Below, in pieces: positions 9,632 to 20,990 of a DNA stretch of 64,000 bases; within the stretch, counting starts at the first letter, position 1, and each line of letters begins with the position of its first letter. The position numbers and the translations under genes are program-made. The notes under the pieces were generated by a model. That model had not been told where the DNA came from. It saw only the letters and a list, made by a program, of their open reading frames with translations, and ran no database searches. This stretch comes from Emiliania huxleyi CCMP1516 (lineage: Eukaryota; Haptophyta; Isochrysidales; Noelaerhabdaceae): assembly GCF_000372725.1 (NCBI RefSeq), contig NW_005198091.1, positions 604,193-668,192 on the forward strand, read 5' to 3'.

Positions 9632-10828
9632 TCACTCGAATCGCGAAAACTGGGCGGACTTCACTTGTGTGTCGCCGTACAGGGAGCGGGTGGCGAAGAG
9701 GCCGCCGGCGCCGAGAATCCCGAGCACCAGCTTCACGAGCAAGCAGCCGAGCGACGGCAGACGGTCGTCGTGGCAGGCATCAAAGAGGGCGGGGATGATG
9801 TCGTAGTCGATGAGGTCCCACAGGCCCACCCACACCGCCAGGCCGCATAAGATGGCGCCCAGGCTGCGGCAAAACTTGGACAGCTCGAATCTTGGCGCGC
9901 GGAAGTACTGGCGGGCGGAGGGCGGTACTCCCGCCGGCGGCGCGTGTGCCTTTGGCTGCGCGGCGGTCCGGAGCTGCGGCACCGAGTGGGCCGGCCGATC
10001 CGCTTGCGGGCCTGCGCGTGCGGTCACGACAGCCGGCGGCGGCGAGGGCGGCGGCGAGGCGGCGGGCGAGGCGGGCGGAGAGGCATCGCTCGAAGCGGGG
10101 CGCGCACCGCCAGCACCGGAGCCGGCGGCCCCCTCGGGAATGATGTGGGGAGGGGCAGCAGCAGCGTAAACGGGAGCGGCCGCCTTTGCTGCTCCTCTCA
10201 GCGGCAGTGGCTGCCCGCTCAACGGCTGCCCCGCCTCGCTCTGAGGACTGTCACTCGGCGAGACGAAGACGATGCGTCCGATCTCACCCTCGCTCCCGGT
10301 GGAGCTCGGTCCGGGCTGCCCGGACCCCTCCACCGGTATCCCAAACCCCTCCGCCGGCGTCTCCAGCCGCGCGACCAGCTCTGCAGCCGGCCGGACCCTC
10401 TCCATGGCCAGGCCGGCGCCGAGCATCGGCTGGCCGCTTGCGCGAGAGGGGAAGGACTGGAGGGCGGCGGAGTCGGGCCGCGCGGCGCGGATCGCCTGCA
10501 GCATCTGCTTGTCATACAGCGTGCGAGAGAGGAAGAGGCCAACCACGCCGCCCAGGATGAGCAGCACCCGCGCCGCCCAGTGGTCGGCGTGCATGAAGGC
10601 GATGATGTACCTGGAGTCCGCACGAGACGATCAGCAAGCGCCGCGCGCGGCAGCAGCCGAGGGCCACGGGGCGGCAGCGCACGATGTGGCGTCCCAGAAG
10701 CCGATCCACAGCAGCACGCCCGACAAAATGGAGACAGACGCCTCGAGGATGGCCATCGGCTCAAAGTACGCTCGTTGGCGCCGCATGAACATCCAGAAGC
10801 GCCACGACCAGTAGGATCGACCCGCCAT
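9632..10828 (-). CDS. Four-helix membrane protein with internal duplication
   Basis: Exons 10828-10683 and 10610-9632 join in phase 2 (GT-AG) to give 374 residues. The N-terminal part has the pair WIGFWDATSYIIAF and VLLILGGVVGLFLSRTLYD. The C-terminal part repeats the pattern as WVGLWDLIDYDIIP and LVLGILGAGGLFATRSLYGD. A Pro/Ala/Ser-rich linker of about 180 residues separates them. The two halves are clearly related, so the gene arose by an internal duplication. I cannot name the family; the W-x-G-x-WD motif between two helices is its most distinctive feature. Confidence 0.7.
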
Positions 10829-11022
10829 TTTAGCGGCGTAAACCCGTGGGGAGAGCGGCAGCAGATGGAGAAGCGGCGGCGCGCCTAGGCGCCGTGTCCT
10901 TGGATTTCTTTTTCTAGGAAAATTCTTTTTCTAGGCTTTTGTGAAGGTGAAAGCGAAGGAGTTTGTTGTGAAATTCCTTTCTAAAATTATGATTACTGTT
11001 CTTCACCTTCCTAACCTAACCT

Positions 11023-11170
11023 AGCCTAGGAAGACGCGGCGCAGGCTGCACTCGGGGCTCGAGGAGCACCACTGCGAGTGCGCGACGTGGCGCGGCGAGC
11101 ACTCGGCGCGCTTGTCCGACGAGACGTTCGTCCGCTCGAAGAGCCAGCGCAGCTTGCGGAGGGAGGCGGC
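11023..11170 (-). pseudogene. Possible orphan terminal exon
   Basis: On the minus strand, GC-rich coding-like sequence of ~50 codons (RKLRWLFERTNVSSDKRAE near the start, LRRVFLG before a TAG) stands out from its AT-richer flanks. It has no partner exon that I can find and no recognised domain. It could be a relic or chance. Confidence 0.2.
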
Positions 11171-11879
11171 GTGCCTAGCTCTCTCTAGCTCAACACTGAC
11201 TGGGCACGGGACTGGCTGGCGGCACTGGCACTAGCAGAGGGAAAGAGGAAAAGAACTTCTGTATCATCTGCACTCCAAGTGCTCGAAGTGTGTGTGAGAG
11301 ATGCCTTTCGTTCGGGGCCCAGAGCTAGGCCCAGAGATAAATAAAACTTCTGATCTTAGCGTCTGATGGTTCGTGTATCGTGATCTGATGGTGATGCCAT
11401 GCGTGACAACCTAGTACGCTGTAGTGTCCCCAAGCTATGCCTATCTGTATTATGGGCGTGTCCACGTTGGAGCCAGGTCGCAGGTGAGAGAGAGAGAGAG
11501 ATTTTCAGTGTATGTAGCTCTTACGAACATACCCGTAGGTGAACTGCTGACAGGGTTTGCGATGAACCCGAACGTGGTATTCGGGATTTTTAGCGCAGGT
11601 GTGGTGTGGACGATGCGAATCGTGGTTTCGTATCAACAAATACTCACGATCACAACAAGGGTGTGTTCAACAAGGAATTCTCAATGCCGTTCAACATTCT
11701 TTTGCGACACACAACGCACAACACACACACACACCGCACACCGCACACCACCACAACACACAACACACAACAAGTGCTCGTCTTTTCTCCTGTCATATAA
11801 AGAACATACATTCTTTTTCTCGGTGTACCTGTGTTAGTGCCAGTGCGAGCCAGTCCCGTGCCCAGTCCTGTGCCCAGTG

Positions 11880-11949
11880 TCGTGCGAGGGAGTTTTGTTG
11901 TAAAATTCTTTTTCTCACGTGCTCCACCCAGTGCGGCACACTGCACTCC
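11880..11949 (+). promoter_or_regulatory. Candidate core promoter of ARP6
   Basis: GCGAGGGAG followed by GTTGTAAAATTCTTTTTC lies 46 bp (AATTCTT at 11904) before the ATG at 11950. The same two-part motif occurs before the helical-repeat gene (minus strand, 48382-48356) and at 22813-22840. Confidence 0.45.
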
Positions 11950-13882
11950 ATGACAGCCAACCCGCCGACGAACCTGCCTTCTCACCTTAAGCGCGTGGTG
12001 ATCGACAACGGCGGCCACACCTGCAAGGTGGGCTTTGCCGGCCAGTCGGATCCGGAGCGGTGTCTGCTCAACGGCGTCGTCAAGACAAAGGGGCCAACGG
12101 GCAAGGTGTACGTGGGCGACCAGTACGAGGCATGCCCTGACTACTCGTCGCTGCAGTACCGGCTCTCGCTCGAGCGCGGGTGCCTCGTCAACTGGGACAC
12201 GCAGGCCGAGGTATGGTCTCGCGCGCTCGGCGCTGACGTGCGTGGCTCGCCCTCCTGTCGGCCACTCGTTGCCGGATCGCCTCACTCGCCGCCCGCTTGC
12301 GTCAGGTGCTCGCCGTCAACCCGGCCGACTGCTCGCTGCTGCTGAGCGAGATCCCAATGTGCCCGACCTCCATACAGGCGAGCCAGAGAGTGGCTGCCGC
12401 GTCGCCCGCTCTCCGCTCGTACACATCTCACCTCGCCGCCATCGTCCTGCGCCGCCGCCTTGCAGGACACGCTCGACGAGATGGTGTTTGAGCACTTTGG
12501 CTTCCACTCCTACTGCACCCGCCCTGCGCCTGCCCTCGCCGCCCTCTCGATCGCCGCCCAGCAAGCGAAGCAGCAGGCAGCCAGACGCCACACGAGAGAC
12601 ACTTCCGAGACACGTCACCACGGCCCTCCTCTGCCAGCCATGCCCGCCCCTGCCAGCAGGCGCCGGAAGCGAGCGCGGCACCGCCAATGCCAGCCTCGCT
12701 CGTCGTCGACGCGGGCTTCTCCGCGACGCATGTCGTCCCGATCTTCGGCTCCGCCGCCCTCAACTACGGCATCAAGCGGCTCGGGCTCGGAGGCAAGCTG
12801 CTCACCAACCACCTCAAGCAAGTCATCTCGTACCGCGCGTACAACGTGCCGAAGTCCACCGCCCCAGTCGGGCCGGGCCTTCGCACCCCACCCTCACGCG
12901 TCCCGGACCGCCGCGCGCGCCTCTCCCCGTGGCGCAGGTGATGGAGGAGACGCACCTCATCAACGACGTCAAGGCGACCCCCGCCCCCAGCCCCGCTTCC
13001 GCCCCCCCACCGCCCCACGCCCCGGCCCCGCTTCCGCCCCCACCGCCCCCCGCCCAGCTGCGCGCAGCCCCACCCCGCAGCAGCCCTCCCCGCAGCAGCC
13101 CTCCCCGCAGCAGCCCTCCCCGAGGCGGCCCTCCAGCGCGCCCCTCCCGCGCCGCAGGAGCGGCTCTGCTACGTCTCGCTCGACTTCGACGCCGACCTCG
13201 CCCTCACGCGCTTCCGCGGCAAGAAGAACACCATCCGGCGCGAGTTTGTCATGCCCGACTATGTCAACTCGATGCGGGGCACACCCAAGACCCAGACCCC
13301 GCCGGACACGTCCGCGACTCGCCCACGACAAGAGCAAGCTAACCTCCGATAGGCACCATCCGAGACCCGAACGCGCCGGCAGAGCCGGCGGCGGCGCCGG
13401 CGGCAGCGGGCGGCGGCGCGCGGGAGGAGGGGGCGCCTCCGCCTCAGAAGAAGGGGCGGGTGCCCGCGGACCGCGCAGAGGAGCAGGCGCTCTCGCTCTC
13501 CAACGAGCGGATCACGGTGCCCGAGCTGCTCTTCCACCCGTCCGACATCGGGCTCGAGCAGGCGGGGCTGCCCGAGTGCATCGTGCAGGCGGCCGAGGCG
13601 TGCCCTCCGGACATGAGGGAGGCGCTCTACGCAAACATCCTCGTCACGGGCGGGAGCAGCCGCTTCCCGAACTTTGAGGAGAGGCTGCAGCGCGAGCTGC
13701 GCGCCCTCGTGCCGAGCGACCTGCCCATCGGCTTCACCGCCGCCTCAGACCCGACGCTCGCCGCGTGGCGGGGAGGCTCCATCTTTGCGGCGGCGGCCGA
13801 GTACGACTCTGCGGTGGTGACCAAGGAGCAGTACCGCGAGGAGGGGCACGCGCTCTGCCGACGGAGATTCGCCGGCGCGTAG
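11950..13882 (+). CDS. ARP6: Actin-related protein 6
   Basis: Seven exons (11950-12210, 12306-12377, 12466-12564, 12660-12845, 12938-12973, 13158-13278, 13353-13882) join in consistent phases to 434 residues, the usual ARP6 length. Exon 1 has VVIDNGGHTCKVGFAG, the actin phosphate-1 loop, and GCLVNWDTQ. Exon 4 has LVVDAGFSATHVVPIFG (phosphate 2). The last exon has NILVTGGSSRFPNFEERL and AAWRGGSIFA (adenosine site and C-terminus). ARP6 is a subunit of the SWR1/SRCAP remodeller that loads histone H2A.Z. Four of the six introns start with GC (12378, 12565, 12974, 13279) and two with GT. A proline/alanine-rich insert with QKKGR follows exon 6. Confidence 0.92.
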
Positions 13883-14359
13883 CATAGCAGGCACGCCGCA
13901 GCGCCGACACACGTCGATACATGCGCCACTGCCCCCCACTTTCTTGGTACGGTAAGCTGTGCGCGGGCGGCGGGCCGCCCTGCACCCCGGCGCAGACCAA
14001 AACCCTCAGGCGAGGGTGTGCCACTGCCAGAGCGCTCCTGCGCTCGCATCGCGTGCATGTGGCATGTAGTAAGGTATGAGTCATCACTAATGTGTTGCGT
14101 TTTGGCTCATTTAGCAAACACGTGTCAACACATCGCATACAACAAGTGGTCACATCAAAAAAGAGAAAAGGGGGGGGAGTCGTGACTCGTGTGCGGCGCC
14201 GGCGGGCCGGGGCCCGGGGGACGCACGAGGCACACAAGTCACAACGCCAGAACACTTACTCCGGTCTCGCCGCCCCCGGCCCCCCCGCGCGCGAGATGCG
14301 CGCGCGCGCGCGCGCGCGAGGGCGGCTGGTTCCATTCAGGACGCGCAGAACTCGTCTCT
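13883..14359. other. Intergenic, convergent genes
   Basis: 3' flanks of ARP6 and of the DDT/WHIM gene. A (GC)n run lies at 14300-14320. Nothing coding is supported. Confidence 0.5.
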
Positions 14360-16975
14360 CTACACATCGAAGCTGCGCCCCCTCTTCACCCGCGGTGGCG
14401 CGGTTGCCGACTGCTTCGCCTCCTCGAGGCCGGCACTGCGACCTCTTTTGACCCGCGGCGGCGCAGCCTCTGCCGACTTTGCCTCCTCGGAGGAGCTTCG
14501 GCGCTTCGCCGGCAAGGCGTCCTCGAGGAAGCGCCACACGACACCACGCTCCTTGCGCCCCACGCGAGATGGCGCCGCTGCGAAGTCGCGGGTCTGGTAG
14601 CGCCCGCTCTCATCCCAGAGGGCCCGGAAGGACCCGTCGACGAAGACGGCGACGACGTGAGCGAGGCGCCACACCGACCCCTCCTCCGCCTTCTTCGCGT
14701 GCGAGGCCTCGCAGTGCACCTCGAGCCTGGCCCCAGGCACCACGCCGCCCTGGGCGTGCAGGTTCCACTGCGCCTCGGCGAAGCGGAGCGAGAGCTGTGC
14801 GAGCGTGCTGCTCGCGAGCACGCGCCTCCGCCACGCCTGAGTGAGCTCGCGATGCCACGCGTCGCTCCACTCCACGTCCGCCGCCCCTCCATCACTGGCG
14901 CTACTGACTGGCGTCTGCACCGCGTCGTACATCCGCAGCAGCAGCGCCCGCAACTGCGCCACATCGACAGCCGTCTCAACCTCGAGCAGCCAGGATCGCC
15001 GCTCCTCGGCCCAGCTCGCAGCGTTGGAGGCGGTAGGGGCTCTCAATGGACCGCTTCGGGCCTCGCCAGCGCCACTACTGCCGCTGAGAAGAGTCGCCTC
15101 CACCGCAAGCAGCCGCCGCCGCATGGCGCGGAGGCTCGCCTCAGCTGCCTCCTCGATGGCCTCGGCCACCCCCTCCTCGTCCACCTCCTCCTCGTCGCCA
15201 TCGTCAAAGCGCAAGCGCCACCTCGCAGGCTTACCGTCGCCGCGGGCGGGCCGCCAAGCGGACACGACGGCGTTGAAGGTTTCGCCCTTGACGATCCTCC
15301 GCACCCGTAGCCCAACCCAGTCGTGGGACGCATCCCACGAGTCCGTGCGACCGAGCTTCGCCTGGCCGCCTCCAGCCGTTGGCCCGCCGCTGCCATCGTC
15401 GTCCGCGTCTTCGGGCAGCGTCACCTCGGCTAGCCGCCGCCGCAGCTTCGCTTCACCCGGCAGGTCGCGCGCCTCCAGCGCGAGCTTGAGCAACGAGAGA
15501 GAAGCAAGCTGCCCCCAGCCACCGCCCTGGTGCTCGACCGCCAAGAGCGGCCCCAAGGGTTGGCCGCCTTGGTGGTCGTCTACAGGCGGCAACGGCCCGG
15601 GGAGCAGCCAGTAGACGGAGCCCTCGGCGTCGCGTCCCAGAGGCGTCAGGCGAGTCATATCGGCCCACTCTGCCCGCTGTACGGCCACCCTGTCAGCTTC
15701 GGCCTGCGCCGCAGCCTCAACCTTGGATGAGATCCGTCGGCCTCGCCTGCTTGCCCCCTCATCGCTTCCGCTCGCCGCCGTCGCCCCCCCTGCCTGCAGC
15801 GTCCTCACCTCCTCCTTCGCAAGCCGGATGGCGTCGCGAGCCGCATCCCTCACGGCCCTCGCCGCATCCATCGCCTCTTTGAGCTCTACCATGCTCTCGT
15901 GCTGCACTGCCGCGGCGGCCCAGTATGCGCGCTCGGTGTGGGTGAAATCCTCCTCAGCCGCGCAGAGCTCACCCCCGAGATCGGCTGCGCGCTGGCGCGC
16001 AGCAGCCAACGCCACCTTAGAGGCACGCTGCTGCTCCCGCTGTAGCTCCCGCACGGCCTTGGCCTCCCCGCGCCGCGCCTGTTGCAGCGACTCCCACGCC
16101 TCTGCAATCTCGGATCCCAGCACCTCGAGCGCCCGCTCGCAGAGGTTCCCGAGTGCCTGGCACTTGAGCGTGGCGTCGATAGACGAGTACTCTTCCACGC
16201 GCAGCCGGCGGCCGAGCTCAAGCAGCGACGGGTCGAGCCAATCCTTGTCGTGCACGGCCGACCCCTTGGACTCCTCCTTGAGCTTCCACTGAGCAATCAC
16301 GAGCCGCAACACCTCGGGCCAGCCAACCCGGTCTGCGTCGAGGTAGGCAGCCAGGTCGCGGGCGAGCCACGCATGGACGCCTGTGCTGGGCCGGGGTACC
16401 CGGTGCACCTCCGTCGACTCGCCGTCCGAGTCGTCGTCGATGAGCGCCGTCTTATCCTCCCGCTCGAGAAAGAGGCGCAGCAGGTGGATGTGCAGCTCAC
16501 CGACGAGGCCACTCTCGCCGCCCGAGCAGAGCCCGTCCTGAAGCTGCTCGAGGGTCGGCGTGACCAGGGCCCTGTCAGGCTGCAGCCGACGGCAAAAGCA
16601 ACGCGCAAACTGCCACGTCACGAGCAGTGCTGTGGTCGCCTCGGCATCCAGCACTGAAGCGAGGGGCAACGTGTCCGGCAGCGAAGGCAAGCCACAGCTG
16701 CTCTGGCTTCCTGCCGGCGACGCACGCCCGTGCTGGTAGGACGCGCTGGACTCGTCGTCTGAGGCAGAGTTGCGTGCCGCGCCCGCCTCGCGTCTCGCCT
16801 TCTCAAATGGCAGACCCCCCCAATCGTCATCGCTGCTAAGGTCGTCTTCCCGCCCGCTTGAGGCGGCCCTCAGGGCGCCAGGCGCAGGGCCTGGCCGAGC
16901 TTGCGTCCCTGAGCGGCGACCAGTCTTCATTGCCGGCGGCATGTTTTCAATGCCGTCGCCGACAGTGGCCATCAA
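14360..16975 (-). CDS. DDT/WHIM-domain chromatin-remodelling subunit with Tudor-like modules
   Basis: An intronless frame of 871 residues. Residues 1-95 are acidic and disordered. A DDT-like helical domain follows at about 99-172 (LPDTLPLASVLD, LHIHLLRLFLE). Residues ~215-235 (VGWPEVLRLVIAQW) and ~440-460 (LTPLGRDAEGSVYWLLPG) match the WHIM motifs that flank the coiled coil (about 290-400) in ISWI partners such as BAZ/ACF1. Two Tudor-like barrels follow (WVGLRVRRIVKGETFNAVV and a C-terminal one ending in VVWRFLED). The C-terminus has two copies of PPRVKRGRS, a probable nuclear signal. By family it should position nucleosomes with an ISWI ATPase and read histone or nucleosome linkers. The WHIM call is firmer than the DDT call. 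Confidence 0.75.
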   Translation of the reverse strand: MMATVGDGIENMPPAMKTGRRSGTQARPGPAPGALRAASSGREDDLSSDDDWGGLPFEKARREAGAARNSASDDESSASYQHGRASPAGSQSSCGLPSLPDTLPLASVLDAEATTALLVTWQFARCFCRRLQPDRALVTPTLEQLQDGLCSGGESGLVGELHIHLLRLFLEREDKTALIDDDSDGESTEVHRVPRPSTGVHAWLARDLAAYLDADRVGWPEVLRLVIAQWKLKEESKGSAVHDKDWLDPSLLELGRRLRVEEYSSIDATLKCQALGNLCERALEVLGSEIAEAWESLQQARRGEAKAVRELQREQQRASKVALAAARQRAADLGGELCAAEEDFTHTERAYWAAAAVQHESMVELKEAMDAARAVRDAARDAIRLAKEEVRTLQAGGATAASGSDEGASRRGRRISSKVEAAAQAEADRVAVQRAEWADMTRLTPLGRDAEGSVYWLLPGPLPPVDDHQGGQPLGPLLAVEHQGGGWGQLASLSLLKLALEARDLPGEAKLRRRLAEVTLPEDADDDGSGGPTAGGGQAKLGRTDSWDASHDWVGLRVRRIVKGETFNAVVSAWRPARGDGKPARWRLRFDDGDEEEVDEEGVAEAIEEAAEASLRAMRRRLLAVEATLLSGSSGAGEARSGPLRAPTASNAASWAEERRSWLLEVETAVDVAQLRALLLRMYDAVQTPVSSASDGGAADVEWSDAWHRELTQAWRRRVLASSTLAQLSLRFAEAQWNLHAQGGVVPGARLEVHCEASHAKKAEEGSVWRLAHVVAVFVDGSFRALWDESGRYQTRDFAAAPSRVGRKERGVVWRFLEDALPAKRRSSSEEAKSAEAAPPRVKRGRSAGLEEAKQSATAPPRVKRGRSFDV

Positions 16976-17479
16976 TTTTGCCGAGATGCGTGGGGGGGGC
17001 GGGGGGGCGCAGACGACGCAAGCTCGCGCGGACGATGCAAGCTCGCGCGGACGATGCGCAGAGAGTTTCTGGTCAGCGCAGACGCAAGCAGGCGCGGACG
17101 ATGCGTAGGGGGAAGCGCGAGGCTCCCGCGCGGACGTACCGGGATCGCCGGCGAATATCGAAATCGGGTTTTTCTCTCTCTAGTGTACGTACTTTTAGCG
17201 ACTGGGAGAGAAGGGGAGACGGAGGCGCGCTCTCTAGGCCCTCTCTCTCCCTAGTGTATGTGGCTCTTACGTACTCCCGATTTTTTGTGCCAACATGCAA
17301 AGACAGAACCGGACAAGATCACGCACAAGTCGAGAGTTAATTAACAACCTCGAAACACCTCTCCGACGCGCTCGAGCTATGTACCTCTGTCGCACGAAAC
17401 CCGGTGGTGAAACTGCTCTCCCGGCGTCGCACACTAGCCGTCGTGCGACTCGCCCGTGGGAGCATTTTTCTGCGATTCA
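16976..17479. other. Divergent intergenic region with short tandem repeats
   Basis: This separates the divergent DDT/WHIM and MFS genes. Imperfect ~20-bp repeats built around GCGCGGACGATGC occur at 17020-17105. AGTGTATGTGGCTCTTACG (17253-17271) matches 11507-11525 with one difference. Confidence 0.5.
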
Positions 17480-19319
17480 ATGTCGGGCAGCGAGGCTCCA
17501 GCCTTCAGCGATGACTCGTACGACTGCAGCAACACCCCCGCGGGCGAGCGGGCGAGCGGGCCCAAGCATTCTTCTCCTCCACGCTCCGCGTGCGCCGACA
17601 ACCGGACGCGCAGCGAGAAGCGGACAGTGTTTGTCGCAAATCTGCTTCTCAACCTGTGCGGGGTCGTTCTCTGGGCTGGCATGCTGACAATCAACGCATT
17701 GTGCGCCGCTGTTCGAGCTTGCCGCGCCCCCGCCCACTTCTTTCTTACTCATAAGTGCGAGCGTGTCCTCCTGTGCCAGGTACGATGGCATCATCAGCAC
17801 AACGGGCTGGGAGTTGAGTCAGGTGTCGCTCCTCTTCACCCTGCAGGTCTTTACCTGCTTCCTATGCTGCCCGTTGTGGGGGGTCGCTGCCTGCTACGTT
17901 TCGATTCGCAGGCTGCTCGCCGGCGCTCTCTTTGCCGGCGCGGCTCTCAACCTCCTAACTGGCCTCGTCTATCTGACGGACTCGTACGGCTGCTTCGCCG
18001 CACTGCAGATCCTCAAGGGCATCTGTCTCTCTCCTTGCCAATGCCTGAACCGCGCGCTCATCCCAAAGTACTACCGCCTCGCCGAGCGCGGCAAGTACTA
18101 CGGCTTCCTTGAGGTTTCAGCCGGGATCGGCGGGCTGGCAGGCGTCATCTTTGGCGCCTCCTCGTACATTGGCGGTGCCGAGGGATGGTACGGGTGCGAC
18201 ACGGGCACGTCGAGCGACGAGAACGCCACCTTGTGCCCCGGGCTGGATGGGCACAACGTCACTTCCGTAGACGTTGCAGACGATGGCAGGTGCGACGGCG
18301 CACTGCCAAAGTGGTCTGTCCCCTTCTTCGTCCTCGGCGCCTTCATGGTCCCATGTGCCGTGCTCGTGCTCTACTTCGTGGTGGACCCCACGAAAGACGA
18401 GAAGCTACGCACGAGGCTCGGCCAGGAGAGGCTGAAGGCGATCTTCCCCGGTCTCCGTGATGAGGACACGCGGTTGAGCTTTGGCCTCGTCCGCTCCATG
18501 TTTGGGGTAAAGACGTGGATCTTCATCGTGCTCCAGGGCGTGACGGGCGCCTTCCCGTGGCCCGCGATGAGCCTGCTACTCTACTGGTTCCAGCTCCTCG
18601 ACATCAACCCCTTCCTTGCCATCCTGGTGTCGGCTGGCCCCGCAGCCGGCGCAGCCATCGGTGGCGGCATCGGAGGCTGCATAGGCGATCGGCTATACCG
18701 GACCTGGTCCAAAAAGTACGCACGCACGGCGGTGAGCCACTTTTCCGTGGTCGTCGGGCCCTTCCTGATGATCATAATGTTCTTCGTCTTTCCGCAGCGG
18801 GAGGAGTCGTGGTGGATGTTTGGCCTCTACGGCCTCTTCGCGGGCATGTTCATCTCCTGGTCGGCGCCAAACAACAACGCCATCCTGTCGGACGTGTTCC
18901 CCGAGGCCACCTTCCCGCTCGCGTACGGCGTCGCGCAGCTGGCGGAGGGGTCCGTCTCGGCGTGGGCACCATTTGCCGTTGCGGTCATCGCCGAGAAGGT
19001 CTTCGACGTGGGAGAGCTCCAGAATTTCGACTGCAAGTCGGACGAGGAGAAGGAGGACGATGCCAGGGGGCTCAGCTTAGCCATCTTCTCCGTCTGCTGT
19101 GTCGGCTGGGGCATGTGCGGCGTCGTCGTCACTGGCTTCTACTTTTATTACCCGTCAGAGTCCAGATCGCTCCAGGAAACCGCGACGTCTCGGCTATCTG
19201 CGGGATCAACCGAGCCCGAGCTATCGCCGGACAACCCGTCTTCGTTTTCGCAAGAGCTGCCAGTGTCGCCCTCTCGGGCAGATACGCCGGGGGTACGGCC
19301 AGTCGCCTCGCGAGTATGA
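17480..19319 (+). CDS. Major facilitator superfamily transporter
   Basis: Exons 17480-17700 and 17780-19319 join in phase 2 (GT-AG) to 586 residues. The acidic N-terminus is followed by about 12 membrane helices. The intracellular loop PKYYRLAERGKYYGFLEVSAG after helix 4 and CIGDRLYRTWSKKY after helix 8 are the usual MFS loop positions. FISWSAPNNNAILSDVFPE near helix 10 resembles the spinster and phosphate/sugar-phosphate branches. The substrate cannot be read from the sequence. The C-terminal ~50 residues are Ser/Pro-rich and cytoplasmic. ATG 17480 is the first in the frame. Confidence 0.85.
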
Positions 19320-19838
19320 CCTTTGCTCTCGTTCCACCCTTGCAGCACCTCAACGGTCTCTCTCTCAGCCTCAGAGCTCAGCTCGCGCATGTATGCCGCG
19401 CAGCCCTGCGCCGTGCATGGATGTCGCTACTTAGTACTTTTCGGGGGAACGGGGCCAGGCGATGGCCAATGCGCGCGTGCAGCAAACTTCGCAGTGTCAA
19501 GGTTGGTGCTAGTTATGGGGCCTTGTGTGCTCTCTCTTCTTCACTGGGGGCACATGTAAAAACGCTCAGGGTTTTCACAAAGAAATATCATGGCGTGCGT
19601 CTCTGCGCTCGTCCGCGCATGGCGCAGCCGCAGGCGGCGCCCTCTCGCGCTCTCTCCTCTCTGCGGCGTCGATCATCTGCGGCGGCTCCGGCTCCAGCCT
19701 GAGCCGCCGTCGCTGCCACGTGTGCAGCGAGCGGTAGTGCGCCACCTTGCGCTTCAAGTAGAAGTCCGCCCAGCGAGCCTAGTTAGTGCATAGAGTGAAG
19801 CCTTAAAAATAGAGAAGCAACCATGCTCGACGGCGACG
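19320..19838. other. Intergenic, convergent genes
   Basis: 3' flanks of the MFS gene and the glycosyltransferase. No repeat or gene is recognised. Confidence 0.5.
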
Positions 19839-20990
19839 CTAGGCTGCTGCTGCCCAGCGCACCTCGGCCGGCCCTCCGGTCGGGTCGGACTGGAAGAGGG
19901 AGATGGAGTCGCGGTAAAACGCGAAGGGGATGTCCCTCGTCGCGAGCTCGTCGGTGTGGCGGTGCTTGAGGAACTTGTTGCGCCAGACCTCGTAGGTGCA
20001 TGACTCGAAGTGGAGGACACACGCGTCCTGCAGTGCAGAGGAGCGCCAGAGCCGACGGGTGCGCGCCTTGCCGCATGGCCGGAGAAGCGACAAGGAGGGG
20101 GGAGAGGCGGGGGCGAGGGGAATGGGAGGGGCGGTGTGTCGCGCCTCCACCGACACGATGTGGCTCTCTCCGCTGAAGCGGTGCGGCCCCTGCCAGCGGG
20201 CGAGCGAGGTTCGACCGGCCGCCTTGCCGTTGCGGTAGGCGAGCATCTTGTGCAGGGTGAAGGTTGTGATGTCCTCGAAGGCGCAATGCGAGCCGAGTCG
20301 GTGCGGGACCGCCTCAAGGTTGATGAAGACGAGCGAGCTGACGCCTGCGCCGCGGGCCGGTGGCCTTTGAAGGCTTGTGTGGGTGTGCACAGCCCCTTGG
20401 GAGTGTGAATGGGAGATCTGCAGGCTGGAGCGATTTCATTCATGAACGAGTGGTGGGTGTGCTACCCGCGGGCGGCAGAGGGAGAATCGCGGGCCGGCGC
20501 ATATGCCTTCGGGCGCGTGGTGCGCGATGGCGGAGAAGGGGACGTCGAGGTGGAGGATCTCGTCGTCGTCGATGTGGAGGAGCCAGGGGATGCGTTGAAC
20601 GCGGCAGAGCTTGAGGGAGCGGCGGACCTGCGCCTCCTGTCGCTGCTGCAGCGTGTAATAGTTGTCGGGCGACGCGTCTTCGCCGCTCGTCACCGTCACA
20701 AAGCCGCGAAACTCGTCCGAATCCAGAAGCTCGAGCAGCTCTGGCGTGTCCTCGACATGGATAAAAACGTGGCACACTCCGAGGGATTTGTGGTAGCGCA
20801 GCCACCAGTCGAAGCGGTGAGGCTTGCGAGTCATCAGAGTGATCGCGAGGCGCGTGTCTCCGTCGTCGTCCGAGAGGAGGCGCGCGTCGGAGGGTTCCGC
20901 CGCCTCCGTGATCGCCTCTGTGACCGCGTCGTCTGTTCGAGGTTGGCACTTTTTTGAGGTGGACGCGAAGCAGCGCCAGAGCGCTTTCAT
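19839..20990 (-). CDS. Family-2-like glycosyltransferase
   Basis: Exons 20990-20501, 20344-20145 and 20027-19839 join in phases 1 and 0, both across GC-AG introns, into 292 residues. TLMTRKPHRFDWWLRYHKSL and CHVFIHVEDTPELLELL match the start of DUF23/GT92-type and related glycosyltransferases. WLLHIDDDEIL carries the metal-binding DxD-type motif. FINLEAVPHRLG and the end (FLKHRHTDEL, IPFAFYRDSISLF) fit the rest of such domains. The product would transfer a sugar in the Golgi or ER. No signal anchor precedes the chosen ATG (20990), and the frame stays open upstream, so an N-terminal exon may be missing. Confidence 0.75.

Larger units (their letters stand above)
10829..11949. other. Divergent intergenic region
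   Basis: This lies between the divergent four-helix gene and ARP6. It is AT-richer than the genes and contains AATTCTTTTTCTAGG-like runs (10905-10935), a CT/GA tract (11485-11502), a CA-rich microsatellite (11700-11772) and the ARP6 promoter motif (11880-11915). Confidence 0.5.
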
